NCBI RefSeq assembly: GCF_003086695.1
Contig: NZ_CP025999.1
Coordinates: 2,831,680-2,895,679, forward strand
DNA from: Stenotrophomonas sp. SAU14A_NAIMI4_8
Lineage (GTDB): Bacteria; Pseudomonadota; Gammaproteobacteria; Xanthomonadales; Xanthomonadaceae
Length of the DNA: 64,000 nt
Reading direction: 5' to 3'
A program made the position numbers and the translations under genes. Under the pieces are notes generated by a model. That model had not been told where the DNA came from. It searched no databases and saw nothing but the letters and a program-made list of their open reading frames with translations. Position 1 is the stretch's first letter; each line of letters begins with the position of its first letter. Of this stretch, positions 27,896-37,782 are shown in pieces.

Positions 27896-28743
27896 TGCGT
27901 TCGACACTTCTGTTGGGGGCGCTGCTGTTGGCCGCGCCCCTGCTCAACGCACCGCCGGCACAGGCGCAGGATGGCATCGGCAGCCTGATCGACAGCCGCG
28001 TGGTGTTCCCGCCCAGCGCTTCGCAGGGTGCCATGGTGATCGGCAAGGTGCCGGCTGGCAGCCGCGTGCGCTACGCCGGCCGCGACCTGCGCGTGAGCAA
28101 CTACGGCAGCGTGGTGTTCGGCATCGGCCGCGACGAGAAAGGCCCGCTGCAGGTGCAGGTGCAGCGCCCGGATGGCGGCAGCGAGACGGCCACGATTTCG
28201 GTGACCCCGCGCGACTGGCCGACCGAGCGCGTGAACGGCGTGCCGCCGAAGACGGTCAATCCGCCACCGGCGATTGCCGAGCGCATCAAGCGCGAACAGG
28301 CGCAGGTGACCGCAGCGCGCGCCCGCGATGACAACCGCACCGATTTCACCCAGACCTTCATCTGGCCGGTGCAGGGCCGCATCAGCGGCCGCTTCGGCAA
28401 TGCACGCGTGTACAACGGCCAGCCCGGCGCAGGCCATTCCGGCATGGATATCGCGGTACCCACCGGCACCCCGGTGAAGGCACCGGCCGCCGGCGTGGTC
28501 ACCTTCGCCGGCCCGGATCTGTACCTGACCGGCGGCACGTTGCTGATCGACCATGGCTACGGCATCAGCTCGAACTTCCTGCACCTGTCACGCATCGACG
28601 TGAAGGTGGGCGATCGTGTCGAGCAGGGCCAGGTGATTGCCGCCGTCGGCGCTACCGGCCGCGCCACCGGCCCGCACCTGCACTGGGGCATGAACTGGTT
28701 CGATACCCGCATCGACCCGCTGCTGGTGCTGGAACGCAAATAG
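27895..28743 (+). CDS. M23 (LytM) family metallopeptidase, exported
   Basis: A 282-residue periplasmic protein. A signal peptide ends PPAQAQ near residue 24; a beta-rich domain follows to about 110. The LytM domain has GHSGMDIAVPTGTPVKAP, with the first His and Asp ligands, and GPHLHWGMNW, with the HxH pair. All four catalytic/metal positions are present, so it is probably an active peptidoglycan endopeptidase rather than an EnvC-like activator. The start shares its A with the pyrC stop. Confidence 0.88.
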   Translation: MRSTLLLGALLLAAPLLNAPPAQAQDGIGSLIDSRVVFPPSASQGAMVIGKVPAGSRVRYAGRDLRVSNYGSVVFGIGRDEKGPLQVQVQRPDGGSETATISVTPRDWPTERVNGVPPKTVNPPPAIAERIKREQAQVTAARARDDNRTDFTQTFIWPVQGRISGRFGNARVYNGQPGAGHSGMDIAVPTGTPVKAPAAGVVTFAGPDLYLTGGTLLIDHGYGISSNFLHLSRIDVKVGDRVEQGQVIAAVGATGRATGPHLHWGMNWFDTRIDPLLVLERK

Positions 28744-29170
28744 CGCGCGCGGACCGGGCATTCATCCACGCATGGCGTGGATCTACCGCAATGTGATTTG
28801 GTAGGTGCCGACCTTGGTCGGCACGATCCCGCAGCGCGCGCGGACCGGGCATTCATCCACGCATGGCGTGGATCTACCGCAATGCGCCTTGGTAGGTGCC
28901 GGCCTTGGTCGGCACGATCTCGCAGCGCGCGCGGACCGGGCATTCATCCACGCATGGCGTGGATCTACCGCAATGTGCCTTGGTAGGTGCCGGCCTTGGT
29001 CGGCACGATCCCGCAGCGCGCGCGGACCGGGCATTCATCCACGCATGGCGTGGATCTACTGCAATGCGATTTGGTAGGTGCCGACCTTGGTCGGCACAAT
29101 CCAGCAGCGCGCGCGAACCGGGCATTCATCCACGCATGGCGTGGATCTACCGCCATGCGATTCGGCACGA
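28744..29170. repeat. Tandem array of a 91-bp double-palindrome unit
   Basis: Five head-to-tail copies start at 28744, 28835, 28926, 29017 and 29108, exactly 91 bp apart. Each begins CGCGCGCGG or similar and contains ATCCACGCATGGCGTGGAT ending in CTAC (reverse SMAG), then a GTAGGTGCCGACC palindrome. The fifth is cut short inside the second palindrome. A further GTAG stem lies at 29175-29201. Nothing protein-coding is credible in this 471-bp gap between convergent genes. Confidence 0.9.
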
Positions 29171-29214
29171 TCCCGTAGAGCGTGCGGACCACGGTCCGCA
29201 CCCACCAGCAGCGA

Positions 29215-29919
29215 TCAGCCGCGTGCGGCCCACCACACGCGCAGCAGCGTGCGTACCGGGGTGGCTTCAATCGGCTTGCCTGCGGCCTGCGCGGCCACGC
29301 GGGCGCGGGCCAGGCTGGACCAGATACGGCGCGGGCGCGGGCCTGGCACACGGGTGCCCCACCCCTTAAGCAGATGCTGCGCCCAGCGCTGGCTGGCCGT
29401 GCTGGCGTCCTCGTCCAGCAGGCTGCGCGGCACACCGGCCACGCCAGCGTCCTGCAGGCGCTGGGCCAGGGTCTGCAGCTGCACGGCACGGCCAGCGCCC
29501 TTGCGCGGGGTGTCGTTGAACAGCACGGCCTCCACCGCCGCCACGGCCTCAGCGTACTGGGCCAGCGCGCGCTCGGCGCCGGCGGCGTCCAGCGCGACCG
29601 TGCGTGCCTCGACCAGGTCCGGCAGGGCCTCGGCCAACTGTGCCCACGGCGCGCGCACCGGCTCCAGCAGGCGCCCCAGCGGATGGCGCGAGCGCTGCCC
29701 GGCCCAGCTGCGCAGCTCTTCGCCCCACCACGCCAGCTTGGCGTCGGCCGGCAGCGGGTCGCCACTGGTGTTGAGCATGTCATCGAATTCCTGCAGCAGC
29801 GCGAACCACGCCACGGCCAGGTCACGTTGTGGCTCGGCCACGAACGGTGCGGCCACCGACCATTCCGGCCAGCGGCTGCGCCACTTGTCGAGGAAGCTTT
29901 CCAGCGCGGTACTGCTCAC
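29215..29919 (-). CDS. Squalene/phytoene synthase-like protein
   Basis: A 234-residue, mostly helical protein. AWFALLQEFDDML and KLAWWGEELRSWAGQRSRHPLG resemble the substrate regions of squalene/phytoene synthases, but the clear DxxxD metal motifs are degenerate. It may be a non-catalytic relative such as the NDUFAF6-type assembly factors. GTG at 29919 is chosen because AAGGAA lies just upstream. It follows the phosphatase gene by 11 bp and ends the mtaD-ubiG operon. Confidence 0.6.
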   Translation of the reverse strand: MSSTALESFLDKWRSRWPEWSVAAPFVAEPQRDLAVAWFALLQEFDDMLNTSGDPLPADAKLAWWGEELRSWAGQRSRHPLGRLLEPVRAPWAQLAEALPDLVEARTVALDAAGAERALAQYAEAVAAVEAVLFNDTPRKGAGRAVQLQTLAQRLQDAGVAGVPRSLLDEDASTASQRWAQHLLKGWGTRVPGPRPRRIWSSLARARVAAQAAGKPIEATPVRTLLRVWWAARG

Positions 29920-29930
29920 TACATTGTTCC

Positions 29931-30626
29931 TTACGACTGGACCGGGGCTGCCGGCCGGGTCGGCCACAGACTGGCCAGTTGCAGAAGTTCGGCGTTCTCC
30001 ACCAGCACGTCGGCCTGCCAGGCCAGCGGATCGTCGCTGTGCAGGCGGTAGCCCCACAGCGCCGCCACCGACGGCATGGCTGCCGCACGTGCGGCGAGGA
30101 TGTCGCGCTCGTCGTCGCCCACGTACACGCAGTCTTCGGCGGCAACGCCCATGGCCTGCGCGGCATGCAGCAACGGCAGCGGGTGCGGCTTGCGTTCGGC
30201 CAGCGTATCGCCACCCACCAGCACCGCGCAGCGCTGCTGCCAGCCCTGCTGCGGCAGGACCAGGCGCGCCAGGTATTCCGGCTTGTTGGTGACGATGCCC
30301 CACACCGTGCCCGCCGCATCCAGCGCGGCCAGCATGCCGGCCACGCCGTCGAACAGCACCGCGTGCCGGCCGATCAGCGCCTCATAGCGCTGCAGGAACT
30401 CGGGAATCAATGCGTCGCGCGCGGCGTCGTCCAGATCCGGGAAGGCGGCGCCGACCATGGCGCGCGACCCCTTGGACACCACCGGGCGTAGCTGCGCCGG
30501 GTCTACCGGCGCACGGCCGCGTTCGGCCAGCATCGCATCGCAGGTGGCGACGAAGTCCGGCGCACTGTCCAGCAGCGTGCCGTCCAGGTCGAACAGCACC
30601 GCGCGCGGGAACGACGCGCTGCTCAT
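29931..30626 (-). CDS. mupP: HAD phosphatase: MupP or phosphoglycolate phosphatase
   Basis: A 231-residue HAD-superfamily enzyme. Motif I is [15 protein letters not shown] with the nucleophile Asp, motif [11 protein letters not shown], motif III KPHPLP, and motif [11 protein letters not shown]. Sequence alone fits Gph. The order TRZ/ATZ hydrolase-ubiG-phosphatase is that of Pseudomonas, where this gene is MupP, the N-acetylmuramate-6-phosphate phosphatase of cell wall recycling, so MupP is favoured. It overlaps ubiG by ATGA. Confidence 0.8.
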   Translation of the reverse strand: MSSASFPRAVLFDLDGTLLDSAPDFVATCDAMLAERGRAPVDPAQLRPVVSKGSRAMVGAAFPDLDDAARDALIPEFLQRYEALIGRHAVLFDGVAGMLAALDAAGTVWGIVTNKPEYLARLVLPQQGWQQRCAVLVGGDTLAERKPHPLPLLHAAQAMGVAAEDCVYVGDDERDILAARAAAMPSVAALWGYRLHSDDPLAWQADVLVENAELLQLASLWPTRPAAPVQS

Positions 30627-31339
30627 TCCGGCTTGACCGCGTAGGCCAGGTAGTTGATGTCGGTGCGGCTGCTCAGCCGGGCATGGTTGCGCCACGGCTC
30701 GTAGGCCATGCCACTCACATCCACCAGCTGCACATCCGCCTCGCGCAGCCAGCGGGCCAGCTCGGCCGGCTTGATGAATTCCTGGTAGTGGTGGGTGCCC
30801 TTGGGCAGCAGCCGTGCCACGTACTCGGCGCCGACAATGGCCACCGCAAACGCGGCGGCCGTGCGGTTGATGGTGGACAGGAACAGGTGGCCGCCCGGCT
30901 TCAGCAGACGCTTGCAGGCTTCGATGATCGCCCCCGGGTCCGGCACGTGCTCAAGCATTTCCATGCAGGTGACCACATCGAAGCTGCCGGGCTGTTCGGC
31001 GGCCAGGTCCTCGGCGGCCTGCACCCGGTAATCCACCTTCGCGCCACTTTCCAGCGCGTGCAGGCGGGCCACCTTCACCAGTTCCGGGGCCAGGTCGATG
31101 GCCGTCACGTCAGCGCCGGCCTGGGCCAGCGCCTCGCTCAGCAGGCCGCCACCGCAGCCGATGTCCAGCACGCGCGCACCGCGCAGCGGCACGCGGTCGG
31201 TCACGTACTTCAGGCGCACCGGATTGAGCGCGTGCAGCGGCTTCTGCGGGCCGTCAGCGTCCCACCAGCGGTTGGCGAGCGCGGCGAACTTGTCCAGCTC
31301 GGCCTGATCGAAATTGGAGGATGCGTGCGGGGCGTTCAT
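30623..31339 (-). CDS. ubiG: Ubiquinone biosynthesis O-methyltransferase
   Basis: A 238-residue SAM-dependent methyltransferase acting twice in ubiquinone synthesis. [26 protein letters not shown] at the start is diagnostic of UbiG, followed by SAM motif [13 protein letters not shown] and [11 protein letters not shown]. Its membrane-associating loop [11 protein letters not shown] is present. It lies 24 bp after the mtaD gene and overlaps the phosphatase gene. Confidence 0.96.
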   Translation of the reverse strand: MNAPHASSNFDQAELDKFAALANRWWDADGPQKPLHALNPVRLKYVTDRVPLRGARVLDIGCGGGLLSEALAQAGADVTAIDLAPELVKVARLHALESGAKVDYRVQAAEDLAAEQPGSFDVVTCMEMLEHVPDPGAIIEACKRLLKPGGHLFLSTINRTAAAFAVAIVGAEYVARLLPKGTHHYQEFIKPAELARWLREADVQLVDVSGMAYEPWRNHARLSSRTDINYLAYAVKPE

Positions 31340-31363
31340 GGGAAATCCTTGCGGCGCCGTCGG

Positions 31364-32707
31364 TCAGGCGCGGATATGGCGGATGCGCTCGCGCCACTGG
31401 CGCGCATTGGCGATGATGCCGGGCAGGTCCATGCCGACCAGCTCGCGCTGCACCAGCTTGGGCTTGCCGGCAATCCAGACGTCGCTGACCTGCTGGCGGC
31501 CGGTGGCGTACACCAGCTGCGACAGCACGTTGTGCAGCGGCTGGGTTTCCAGCGCGGACAGGTCGACGCAGACCAGGTCGGCCTGCTTGCCGACTTCGAT
31601 CGAACCGATGCGCTCGCCGAAGCCCAGCGCGCGTGCGCCGCCCAGGGTCGAGGCGCGCAGCGTGGTGGCCGCGTCCAGCGCGGTGGCATCGTCGGCCACG
31701 GCCTTGGCCAGGATGGCCGCGGTGCGGTTCTCGCTGAACATGTCCAGGTCGTTGTTGCTGGCACAGCCGTCGGTGCCGATCGCCAGGTTCACCCCGGCGC
31801 GCTGGAGGGCGCAGGCCGGGCAGAAGCCCGACGCCAGCTTCAGGTTCGATTCCGGGCAGTGCACCACGCTGACGCCACGTTCGGCGCACAGGTGGATTTC
31901 GGCATCGGTCAGCTGGGTCATGTGCACCGCGATCAGGCGGTCGTTGACCAGGCCCAGGCGATCCAGCCGCGCCAGCGGACGCTGGCCGTGCAGCTTGATC
32001 GAATCGGTGATTTCCTGCGCGGTTTCATGGGTGTGCAGGTGCACCTGCATGTCCAACTGGTCGGACAGCATGCGCACGCGCTCGAAATTGGCGTCGTTCA
32101 CCGTGTACGGCGCATGCGGCGCGAACGCGGTGCCGATCAGCGGGTCGCTGCGCCACTGGTCGTGCAGTTCACCGGCCTTGGCGAAGTATTCGTCATCGGT
32201 CTTGGCCCAGGCGGTGGGGAAATCGATGATGACCGCACCCACCAGCGCGCGGAAACCGTGCTTCTTGTAGACCGCGGCCTGCACGTCACCGAAGAAATAG
32301 TTTTCGTTGGCACAGGTGGTGCCGCCGCGCAGCATCTCGGCAATGGCCAGGGTGGTGCCGTCGGCCACGAATTCGGGCCCGATCACCGCCGCTTCCACCG
32401 GCCAGATGTGCTGCTGCAGCCAGGTCATCAACGGCAGATCGTCGGCCACGCCACGCAGCAGGGTCATCGGATTGTGCGTGTGCGCGTTCACCAGCCCCGG
32501 CATCAGCGCCGCGTCGGGACGGCTGACCACCTGCGCAGCACGGAAGCGCGCGCGGGCCTCGGCACGCGGCAGGATGGCAACGATTTCGCTGCCACGCACG
32601 GCCACGGCATGGTCTTCCAGCACCACCGCATGCGGCTCGATCGGAACGACATAACCGGCTTCGATGAGCAGGTCGCAGGCTTCGGGGAGGTGCGGGCTAT
32701 CGCTCAT
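31364..32707 (-). CDS. mtaD: TRZ/ATZ family hydrolase (MTA/SAH deaminase type)
   Basis: A 447-residue amidohydrolase. Metal ligands are in GLVNAHTHNPM, HLHTHET, VHMTQLT and GTDGCASNND. This family deaminates 5'-methylthioadenosine and S-adenosylhomocysteine; some members act on other purines, so the substrate is probable rather than certain. Placement before ubiG, an SAH-producing methyltransferase, suits SAH removal. Confidence 0.85.
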   Translation of the reverse strand: MSDSPHLPEACDLLIEAGYVVPIEPHAVVLEDHAVAVRGSEIVAILPRAEARARFRAAQVVSRPDAALMPGLVNAHTHNPMTLLRGVADDLPLMTWLQQHIWPVEAAVIGPEFVADGTTLAIAEMLRGGTTCANENYFFGDVQAAVYKKHGFRALVGAVIIDFPTAWAKTDDEYFAKAGELHDQWRSDPLIGTAFAPHAPYTVNDANFERVRMLSDQLDMQVHLHTHETAQEITDSIKLHGQRPLARLDRLGLVNDRLIAVHMTQLTDAEIHLCAERGVSVVHCPESNLKLASGFCPACALQRAGVNLAIGTDGCASNNDLDMFSENRTAAILAKAVADDATALDAATTLRASTLGGARALGFGERIGSIEVGKQADLVCVDLSALETQPLHNVLSQLVYATGRQQVSDVWIAGKPKLVQRELVGMDLPGIIANARQWRERIRHIRA

Positions 32708-32764
32708 GCGGGCTCACTTGGCTATTGGGGAACGTGATGGCAGGGGCGCGCCTGGCGGGAGGCG

Positions 32765-32865
32765 GTAGCGCCGGGCCGTGCCCGGCGGCTGTCCGCTGCG
32801 GCGCCATGGGCGCCAGCAACGGGTCCGGGCGGTGCCCGGAAAGCCGAGCGCGGGCTCGGCTCTAC
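32765..32865. repeat. Cluster of GTAG palindromes between efp and mtaD
   Basis: Three stems: GTAGCGCCGGGCC with its mirror (32765-32788), TCCGGGC/GCCCGGA (32824-32840), and GCCGAGC/GCTCGGC ending in CTAC (32843-32865). The outer two are inverted with respect to one another. Confidence 0.75.
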
Positions 32866-32886
32866 AGGTAATCCGGCTGCGCCGTA

Positions 32887-33453
32887 TTACTTCACGCGCG
32901 AGGAGTATTCGCCCGAGCGGGTATCAACCTTGATGATTTCATCCTGGTTGACGAACAGCGGCACGCGCACCACGGCACCGGTTTCCAGGGTGGCCGGCTT
33001 GCCGCCGCCGCCCGAGGTGTCACCACGCACGCCCGGATCGGTTTCGGTGATCTTCAGTTCAACGAAGTTCGGCGGCTGCACGAAGATCGGCGCGCCGTTG
33101 AACAGGGTCACGATGCAGGCTTCTTCGCCCTTCAGCCACTTTTCGGCGCCGCCCATGCCGGCCTTGTCGGCCTGCACCTGCTCGAAGGTTTCCGGGTCCA
33201 TGAAGTGCCAGTACTCGCCATCGCTGTACATGTAGTTCATGTCGGTGTCGACAACGTCGGCCACTTCCAGGTCGTCGGTCGCCTTCATGGTCAGTTCCAC
33301 CACGCGGCCCGAACGGATGAAGCGGTACTTCACGCGGGTGAAGGCCTGGCCCTTGCCCGGCTTCACATACTCGGTATCCGTGATGACCGCCGGTTCGTTG
33401 TTGACCAGGATCTTCATCCCGTTCTTGACGTCATTCATGCCCACAGTGGCCAT
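32887..33453 (-). CDS. efp: Elongation factor P
   Basis: A 188-residue translation factor that rescues ribosomes stalled at polyproline. The modification site Lys34 lies in [10 protein letters not shown], matching the Lys (beta-lysylated) class. EpmB, the aminomutase that supplies beta-lysine, is divergently encoded 98 bp away. GAGGAG precedes the ATG at 33453; the open frame continues upstream but without a site. The proline-rich DksA tail and the AmiC linker in this window are the sort of sequence that needs EF-P. Confidence 0.96.
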   Translation of the reverse strand: MATVGMNDVKNGMKILVNNEPAVITDTEYVKPGKGQAFTRVKYRFIRSGRVVELTMKATDDLEVADVVDTDMNYMYSDGEYWHFMDPETFEQVQADKAGMGGAEKWLKGEEACIVTLFNGAPIFVQPPNFVELKITETDPGVRGDTSGGGGKPATLETGAVVRVPLFVNQDEIIKVDTRSGEYSSRVK

Positions 33454-33551
33454 GCTCAAGCTCCTCAAATGGCAAAACCGCCGCGGGTGCGGCGAGCCGG
33501 ATAGAATGGAAAGCCCACCGGAACCCCGGTGGGCAACTGATTTATGCCCCC

Positions 33552-34592
33552 ATGATAACCGCAGGCCCCCTCTCCATGCAGCTTTCCGCCTTCCCCCGGC
33601 CCCAGTCTCCGGGCGCGCCCGCACGCTGGCAGCAGCTCTGGCGGCAGGCACTGCGTGACCCGCAGCAGCTGCTGGCCCAGCTGGGCCTGGACCCGGCGGC
33701 GCTGGGGGTTTCCGAAGCGGCCATGGCGCAGTTCGCGCTGCGCGTGCCGCAGGGGTTCGTCGCCCGCATGCGCCACGGCGATGCCAGCGACCCGCTGCTG
33801 CGCCAGGTGCTGCCGATCGATGCGGAAATGCAGGTGGTCCCCGGGTTCAGCTTCGATGCCGTGGGCGATGGCGCGGCCAGGAAGGCCACCGGGGTCATCC
33901 AGAAGTACCGTGGCCGTGCCCTGCTGGTGGCCACCGGCAGCTGCGCGATCAACTGCCGCTATTGCTTCCGCCGGCACTTCGACTACGGCGCGGAAAACGC
34001 GGCCAAGGGCGGCTGGCAGGAGGCGGTGCAGGCCATTGCCGACGATGCGGACATCGACGAGGTGATCCTGTCCGGCGGCGATCCGCTGTCGCTGGCCACC
34101 CACAAGCTGGTGGAACTGACCGACGCGCTGCGGCGGATTCCGCATGTGCGCCGCCTGCGCATCCACACCCGCCTGCCCATCGTGCTGCCCGAGCGCGTGG
34201 ACGATGAACTGCTGGCCTGGCTGGGCAGCCTGCCCTGGCCGCTGGCGATTGTGGTTCACGCCAACCATGCCAACGAGTTCGATGCCAGCGTCGACGGCGC
34301 CATGGCGCGCCTGCGCGGCACCGGCGCGCAGCTGCTGAACCAGGCCGTGCTGCTGCGCGGGGTGAACGACAGCGTGCAGGCCCTGCAGGACCTGAGCGAA
34401 CGCAGCTTCGCCGCTGGCGTGCTGCCGTACTACCTGCACCAGCTGGACCGGGTGGAAGGCGTGGCCCACTTCGAAGTGGACGATGCGCAGGCCAAGGCGC
34501 TGGTGGCCGGCCTGACCGCGCGGCTGTCCGGTTACCTGGTGCCGAAGCTGGTGCGCGAACTGCCCGGCGACCCAAGCAAGCGCCCGGTGTAA
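33552..34592 (+). CDS. epmB: EF-P lysine 2,3-aminomutase EpmB
   Basis: A 346-residue radical SAM enzyme that converts lysine to (R)-beta-lysine for EF-P modification. The cluster motif is CAINCRYCF (C-x3-C-x2-C), with VILSGGDPL and [11 protein letters not shown] further on. Length suits EpmB rather than the longer catabolic KamA. A possible -10, TAGAAT, lies at 33503-33508. Two start ATGs are possible (33552, 33576). epmA is not in the window. Confidence 0.93.
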   Translation: MITAGPLSMQLSAFPRPQSPGAPARWQQLWRQALRDPQQLLAQLGLDPAALGVSEAAMAQFALRVPQGFVARMRHGDASDPLLRQVLPIDAEMQVVPGFSFDAVGDGAARKATGVIQKYRGRALLVATGSCAINCRYCFRRHFDYGAENAAKGGWQEAVQAIADDADIDEVILSGGDPLSLATHKLVELTDALRRIPHVRRLRIHTRLPIVLPERVDDELLAWLGSLPWPLAIVVHANHANEFDASVDGAMARLRGTGAQLLNQAVLLRGVNDSVQALQDLSERSFAAGVLPYYLHQLDRVEGVAHFEVDDAQAKALVAGLTARLSGYLVPKLVRELPGDPSKRPV

Positions 34593-34598
34593 CCCGGC

Positions 34599-34668
34599 AT
34601 CCACGCATGGCGTGGATCTACTGGTTACGCCTCACGCCCGCCCCGGTAGATCCACGCCATGCGTGGAT
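34599..34668. repeat. Facing pair of SMAG palindromes
   Basis: ATCCACGCATGGCGTGGAT plus CTAC (34599-34621), and GTAG plus ATCCACGCCATGCGTGGAT (34646-34668), arranged tail to tail between the convergent epmB and GGDEF/EAL genes. This is the typical dimeric layout of mobile REP units. Confidence 0.85.
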
Positions 34669-34674
34669 AGGCGT

Positions 34675-36801
34675 TTACAACCCCGATTCGATCATCCGCA
34701 CCACTTCGGTGGCGGTCACCGGGTGGCTCAAGCGGTAGCCCTGGCCCAGGTCGCAGCCGCGCTGGGCCAGCAGCTCGAACTGCGCTTCCTGCTCGATGCC
34801 TTCGGCCACCACGGTGATGCCCAGTGCATGGGCCATGGCGATGATCGCCGTGGTCAGGGCCAGGTCATCCGGGTCGCGCTGCATGTCGGCCACGAAGCTC
34901 TTGTCGATCTTCACCCCGTCCACCGGCACCTGGCGCAGATGGCTGAGACCGGAGAAGCCGGTACCGAAATCGTCCAGCCACACCTTCACGCCGGTGCGGT
35001 GCAGCTTGTCCAGCAACTGCGCGGCAACCATTTCATCGCCGATCACCGCCGTTTCGGTCAGCTCCAGGTGCAGGCGTGATGCCGGCAGGCCGGATTCGTG
35101 CAGGCACTGCGCCACCAGGGCGGGCAGTTCGCCGCCGCGCAGCTGCCGCGGCGACACGTTCACCGATACGAACAGTTCATCGCCGGCCGCCCCGCGTGGC
35201 CACTGCGAGGCCTCCATGCAGGCGGCGCGCAGCACCTTCGGCCCGATGATCTCGATCAGCCCGCTCTGTTCGGCCACTTCAATGAACACCGACGGCGGAA
35301 TGGTGCCCAGCGTGGGGTGCTGCCAGCGCAGCAGCACTTCCACGCCCACCAGGCGGCGGTCGCGCATGCGGAAGATAGGCTGGTAGGCCAGGCGCAGCTC
35401 GCCGCGCTCCCAGGCGCCGCGCAGTTCCTGTTCCATGTGCACGCGGCGTTCGACCGCGTGGTCCATGGCCCGGCTGTAGTAACGGAAGCAGTTCTTGCCG
35501 GCCATCTTGGCCTGGTACATGGCGATGTCGCCGTTCTTCAACAGCGTGGTGGCATCGGCGGCATCGTCGGGGAACAGGGTCACACCGATGGAGGTGCCCA
35601 GGAACAGCTCGCGCCCCTGCACCACCAGCGGCTTGCCCAGCTCGCGCACCAGCACTTCGGCCAGCAGGCGGGCATTGGCCGCCACATCACCGTCGCCGAC
35701 CAGGATCACGAACTCGTCGCCACCGAACCGCGCCAGCAAGGCTTCGTCACCGCCGGCTTCGGCCACCGCGCTGGAAATGCGCTGGGCGAACTGCAGCAGC
35801 GCCTCGTCACCGGCCTCATGGCCCAGGGTGTCGTTCACCCGCTTGAAGTCATCGATGTCGGCAAACAGCAGCCCCAGGCGATGCCCGGACGCGCGCGCCG
35901 CCATCAAGCGGTGGTCCAGCGCTTCGCGGAAGGCCAGCCGATTGGTCAGCCCGGTCAGCGCATCGGTATAGGCCATGTGCCGCACTTCGCGGTCATGGCG
36001 GGCAATCGCATCGCGCATGCGGGCGAAACCACGCACCAGCTCACCCACCTCGTCGTCGCGGGTGTTCTCGGCCAGCGGCGCCTGGTAATCGCCGGCTTCG
36101 ATACGGCGTGCCGCCGCCGCCAGCTCGCGGATCGGCGTAACCAGCGTGCGCTGCACGTACATGATCACCACGACCCCGATCACCACCAGCAGGCCCAGCA
36201 TCAGCAGCAGCCAGCCCAGGTGGCGGCTGCCGACCTGCTGCAGGCGCTGGCCCAGGGTGGCGTTGGCGGCCACTTCGCGCTCATGCACCTCGTCCAGCGC
36301 CATGCCCACACGCACGCCGCCGATGCGCTGCTTGCCCACGGTGATCGGCATGGCGTTGTCCAGCACGGTGGGCGACTGCTGCACCACCAGGGTCTGTGCC
36401 TTCACCGCGCCACGCGCCAGCGGGTCGTCCATTTCGCGACCGAAGCCGGCCACGTCCAGCGAGCCGTCGTGCACCAGGCGCCCGCGCTCGTCGAACACCA
36501 GCACATAGCGCACCACCGGCTGCCGCGCCGTACCGCGCACCAGCGCACCAACCTGGTCCAGGTCGTTGTAATACAGCGGGTTGGCCAATGAATCGGACAG
36601 TTCACGCGCCAGTGCCTCGCCGCGGCTGCGCACGCTGCGATCGAACAGCTCGTGGATCACCCCGCCGCTGAGGCTCTTCACCTCGCTCTGCATCGATGCC
36701 TGGCGCCCCAGCACCACGGCCAGGATCGCGATCACCACCAGCATTGCTCCGCCCATGGCGAGCAGGAATCGGGCCTGCATCCCGGAGCCGAGCCATTTCA
36801 T
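34675..36801 (-). CDS. Membrane GGDEF/EAL c-di-GMP turnover protein
   Basis: A 708-residue inner-membrane protein. Helix about 10-32, periplasmic domain to about 195, helix about 198-220, HAMP, GGDEF domain about 285-440, EAL domain about 450-705. RFGGDEFVIL is intact; the RxxD inhibitory site is absent (AGGD). The EAL domain has EVLLRW, LELTETAVI, DDFGTGFS, KIDKSF and QGYRLSHP, so phosphodiesterase activity is possible too. It overlaps the upstream binding-protein gene by ATGA, suggesting a sensor pair. Confidence 0.92.
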   Translation of the reverse strand: MKWLGSGMQARFLLAMGGAMLVVIAILAVVLGRQASMQSEVKSLSGGVIHELFDRSVRSRGEALARELSDSLANPLYYNDLDQVGALVRGTARQPVVRYVLVFDERGRLVHDGSLDVAGFGREMDDPLARGAVKAQTLVVQQSPTVLDNAMPITVGKQRIGGVRVGMALDEVHEREVAANATLGQRLQQVGSRHLGWLLLMLGLLVVIGVVVIMYVQRTLVTPIRELAAAARRIEAGDYQAPLAENTRDDEVGELVRGFARMRDAIARHDREVRHMAYTDALTGLTNRLAFREALDHRLMAARASGHRLGLLFADIDDFKRVNDTLGHEAGDEALLQFAQRISSAVAEAGGDEALLARFGGDEFVILVGDGDVAANARLLAEVLVRELGKPLVVQGRELFLGTSIGVTLFPDDAADATTLLKNGDIAMYQAKMAGKNCFRYYSRAMDHAVERRVHMEQELRGAWERGELRLAYQPIFRMRDRRLVGVEVLLRWQHPTLGTIPPSVFIEVAEQSGLIEIIGPKVLRAACMEASQWPRGAAGDELFVSVNVSPRQLRGGELPALVAQCLHESGLPASRLHLELTETAVIGDEMVAAQLLDKLHRTGVKVWLDDFGTGFSGLSHLRQVPVDGVKIDKSFVADMQRDPDDLALTTAIIAMAHALGITVVAEGIEQEAQFELLAQRGCDLGQGYRLSHPVTATEVVRMIESGL

Positions 36802-37730
36802 TCAACTTCCATCCGCACGCGCGTCAACCCTTGTTTCAATTCATCCAGCCGCTGCTGCGCATGCGCATCGACGCGGTGGAACCCGGAAGTACCAAAAAAA
36901 CGCTGCAATGCCACCTGCGCACGTGGATCGGAGGCGGCCTGCAGCAGCACCTGCTGCAGGCGCTCGCGCACCCGCGGGTCCAGGTCGCCACGCACCACCT
37001 CCACCGCGCGCGGGTAAGGCTCGGTGCGCAGCAGTACGCGGAAGTCGCGGCGGAACGCTGCCGGCACCCGCGCCTCATCCTCCCAGTCCACGCTGCTGAC
37101 CGCACCGCCGTCGGCCAGCCCCTTGTGCACGAAGGTCGCCACGTTCAGTTCGCTGCGGGCAAACACATAGCCCACCGCGTCCGGGCCGGGCACATCCCAG
37201 TTGCCGGCCAGGATCTGCGGCGTCACCCCGCGCTCAAGCAGGGTCATCACCGGCACCAGGTAGGCGCTGGTGGACGCGGTGTTCTGCAGGGCCAGGCGAT
37301 GCCCGCGCAGGTCTTCCACACGCTGCAGCGCACTGTCGCGGCGCACGAAGAACACCGTGTGGTACTCGCGCACGCCGCTGCGCTCGGTCAGCAGCAGCGG
37401 TTGCGCACCGCTGCGCAGGCCCAGCGCTACCGCGGTCCCGGCCGTTTCCGTGACCCAGTCGACCCGGCCGCGGCGCAGATAGCTGGCCATCTGCTGCGGA
37501 TCGCGCGCCATCAGGATCCGTCCTTCGCGGATGCCCACGTCGTGCATGCGGGCCACCACATAGTCCAGCAACGGTTGCAGCTGTTCGTAATGCGCCTTCG
37601 GGTTGTCGCTGATCCGCCCCAGCACCAGCACCGGGTCGGGCGCCGGCGCAGCATGCGCCATCCCGGCCAGCAGCACCCAGGCCAGGCTCAGCAGTCCCCC
37701 CTGCATTGCCTTCCGCAGACCCGACAGCAC
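36798..37730 (-). CDS. PhnD-like periplasmic binding protein
   Basis: A 310-residue exported protein; the signal peptide ends [11 protein letters not shown]. The phosphonate/phosphite binding protein fold is suggested by [49 protein letters not shown] and [17 protein letters not shown]. No ABC permease or ATPase gene adjoins it. Instead it overlaps the GGDEF/EAL gene, so it may present a ligand to that receptor rather than feed a transporter. Confidence 0.82.
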   Translation of the reverse strand: MLSGLRKAMQGGLLSLAWVLLAGMAHAAPAPDPVLVLGRISDNPKAHYEQLQPLLDYVVARMHDVGIREGRILMARDPQQMASYLRRGRVDWVTETAGTAVALGLRSGAQPLLLTERSGVREYHTVFFVRRDSALQRVEDLRGHRLALQNTASTSAYLVPVMTLLERGVTPQILAGNWDVPGPDAVGYVFARSELNVATFVHKGLADGGAVSSVDWEDEARVPAAFRRDFRVLLRTEPYPRAVEVVRGDLDPRVRERLQQVLLQAASDPRAQVALQRFFGTSGFHRVDAHAQQRLDELKQGLTRVRMEVE

Positions 37731-37782
37731 GATTCATCCCCCAGGTAATCGCGACAGACTACCTGAAAAAATGAGAACTTCG

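Noticed and set aside
28744..29170. Possible CRISPR array
   Set aside because: Regular 91-bp units, but the whole unit repeats without unique spacers, and no cas gene is near.
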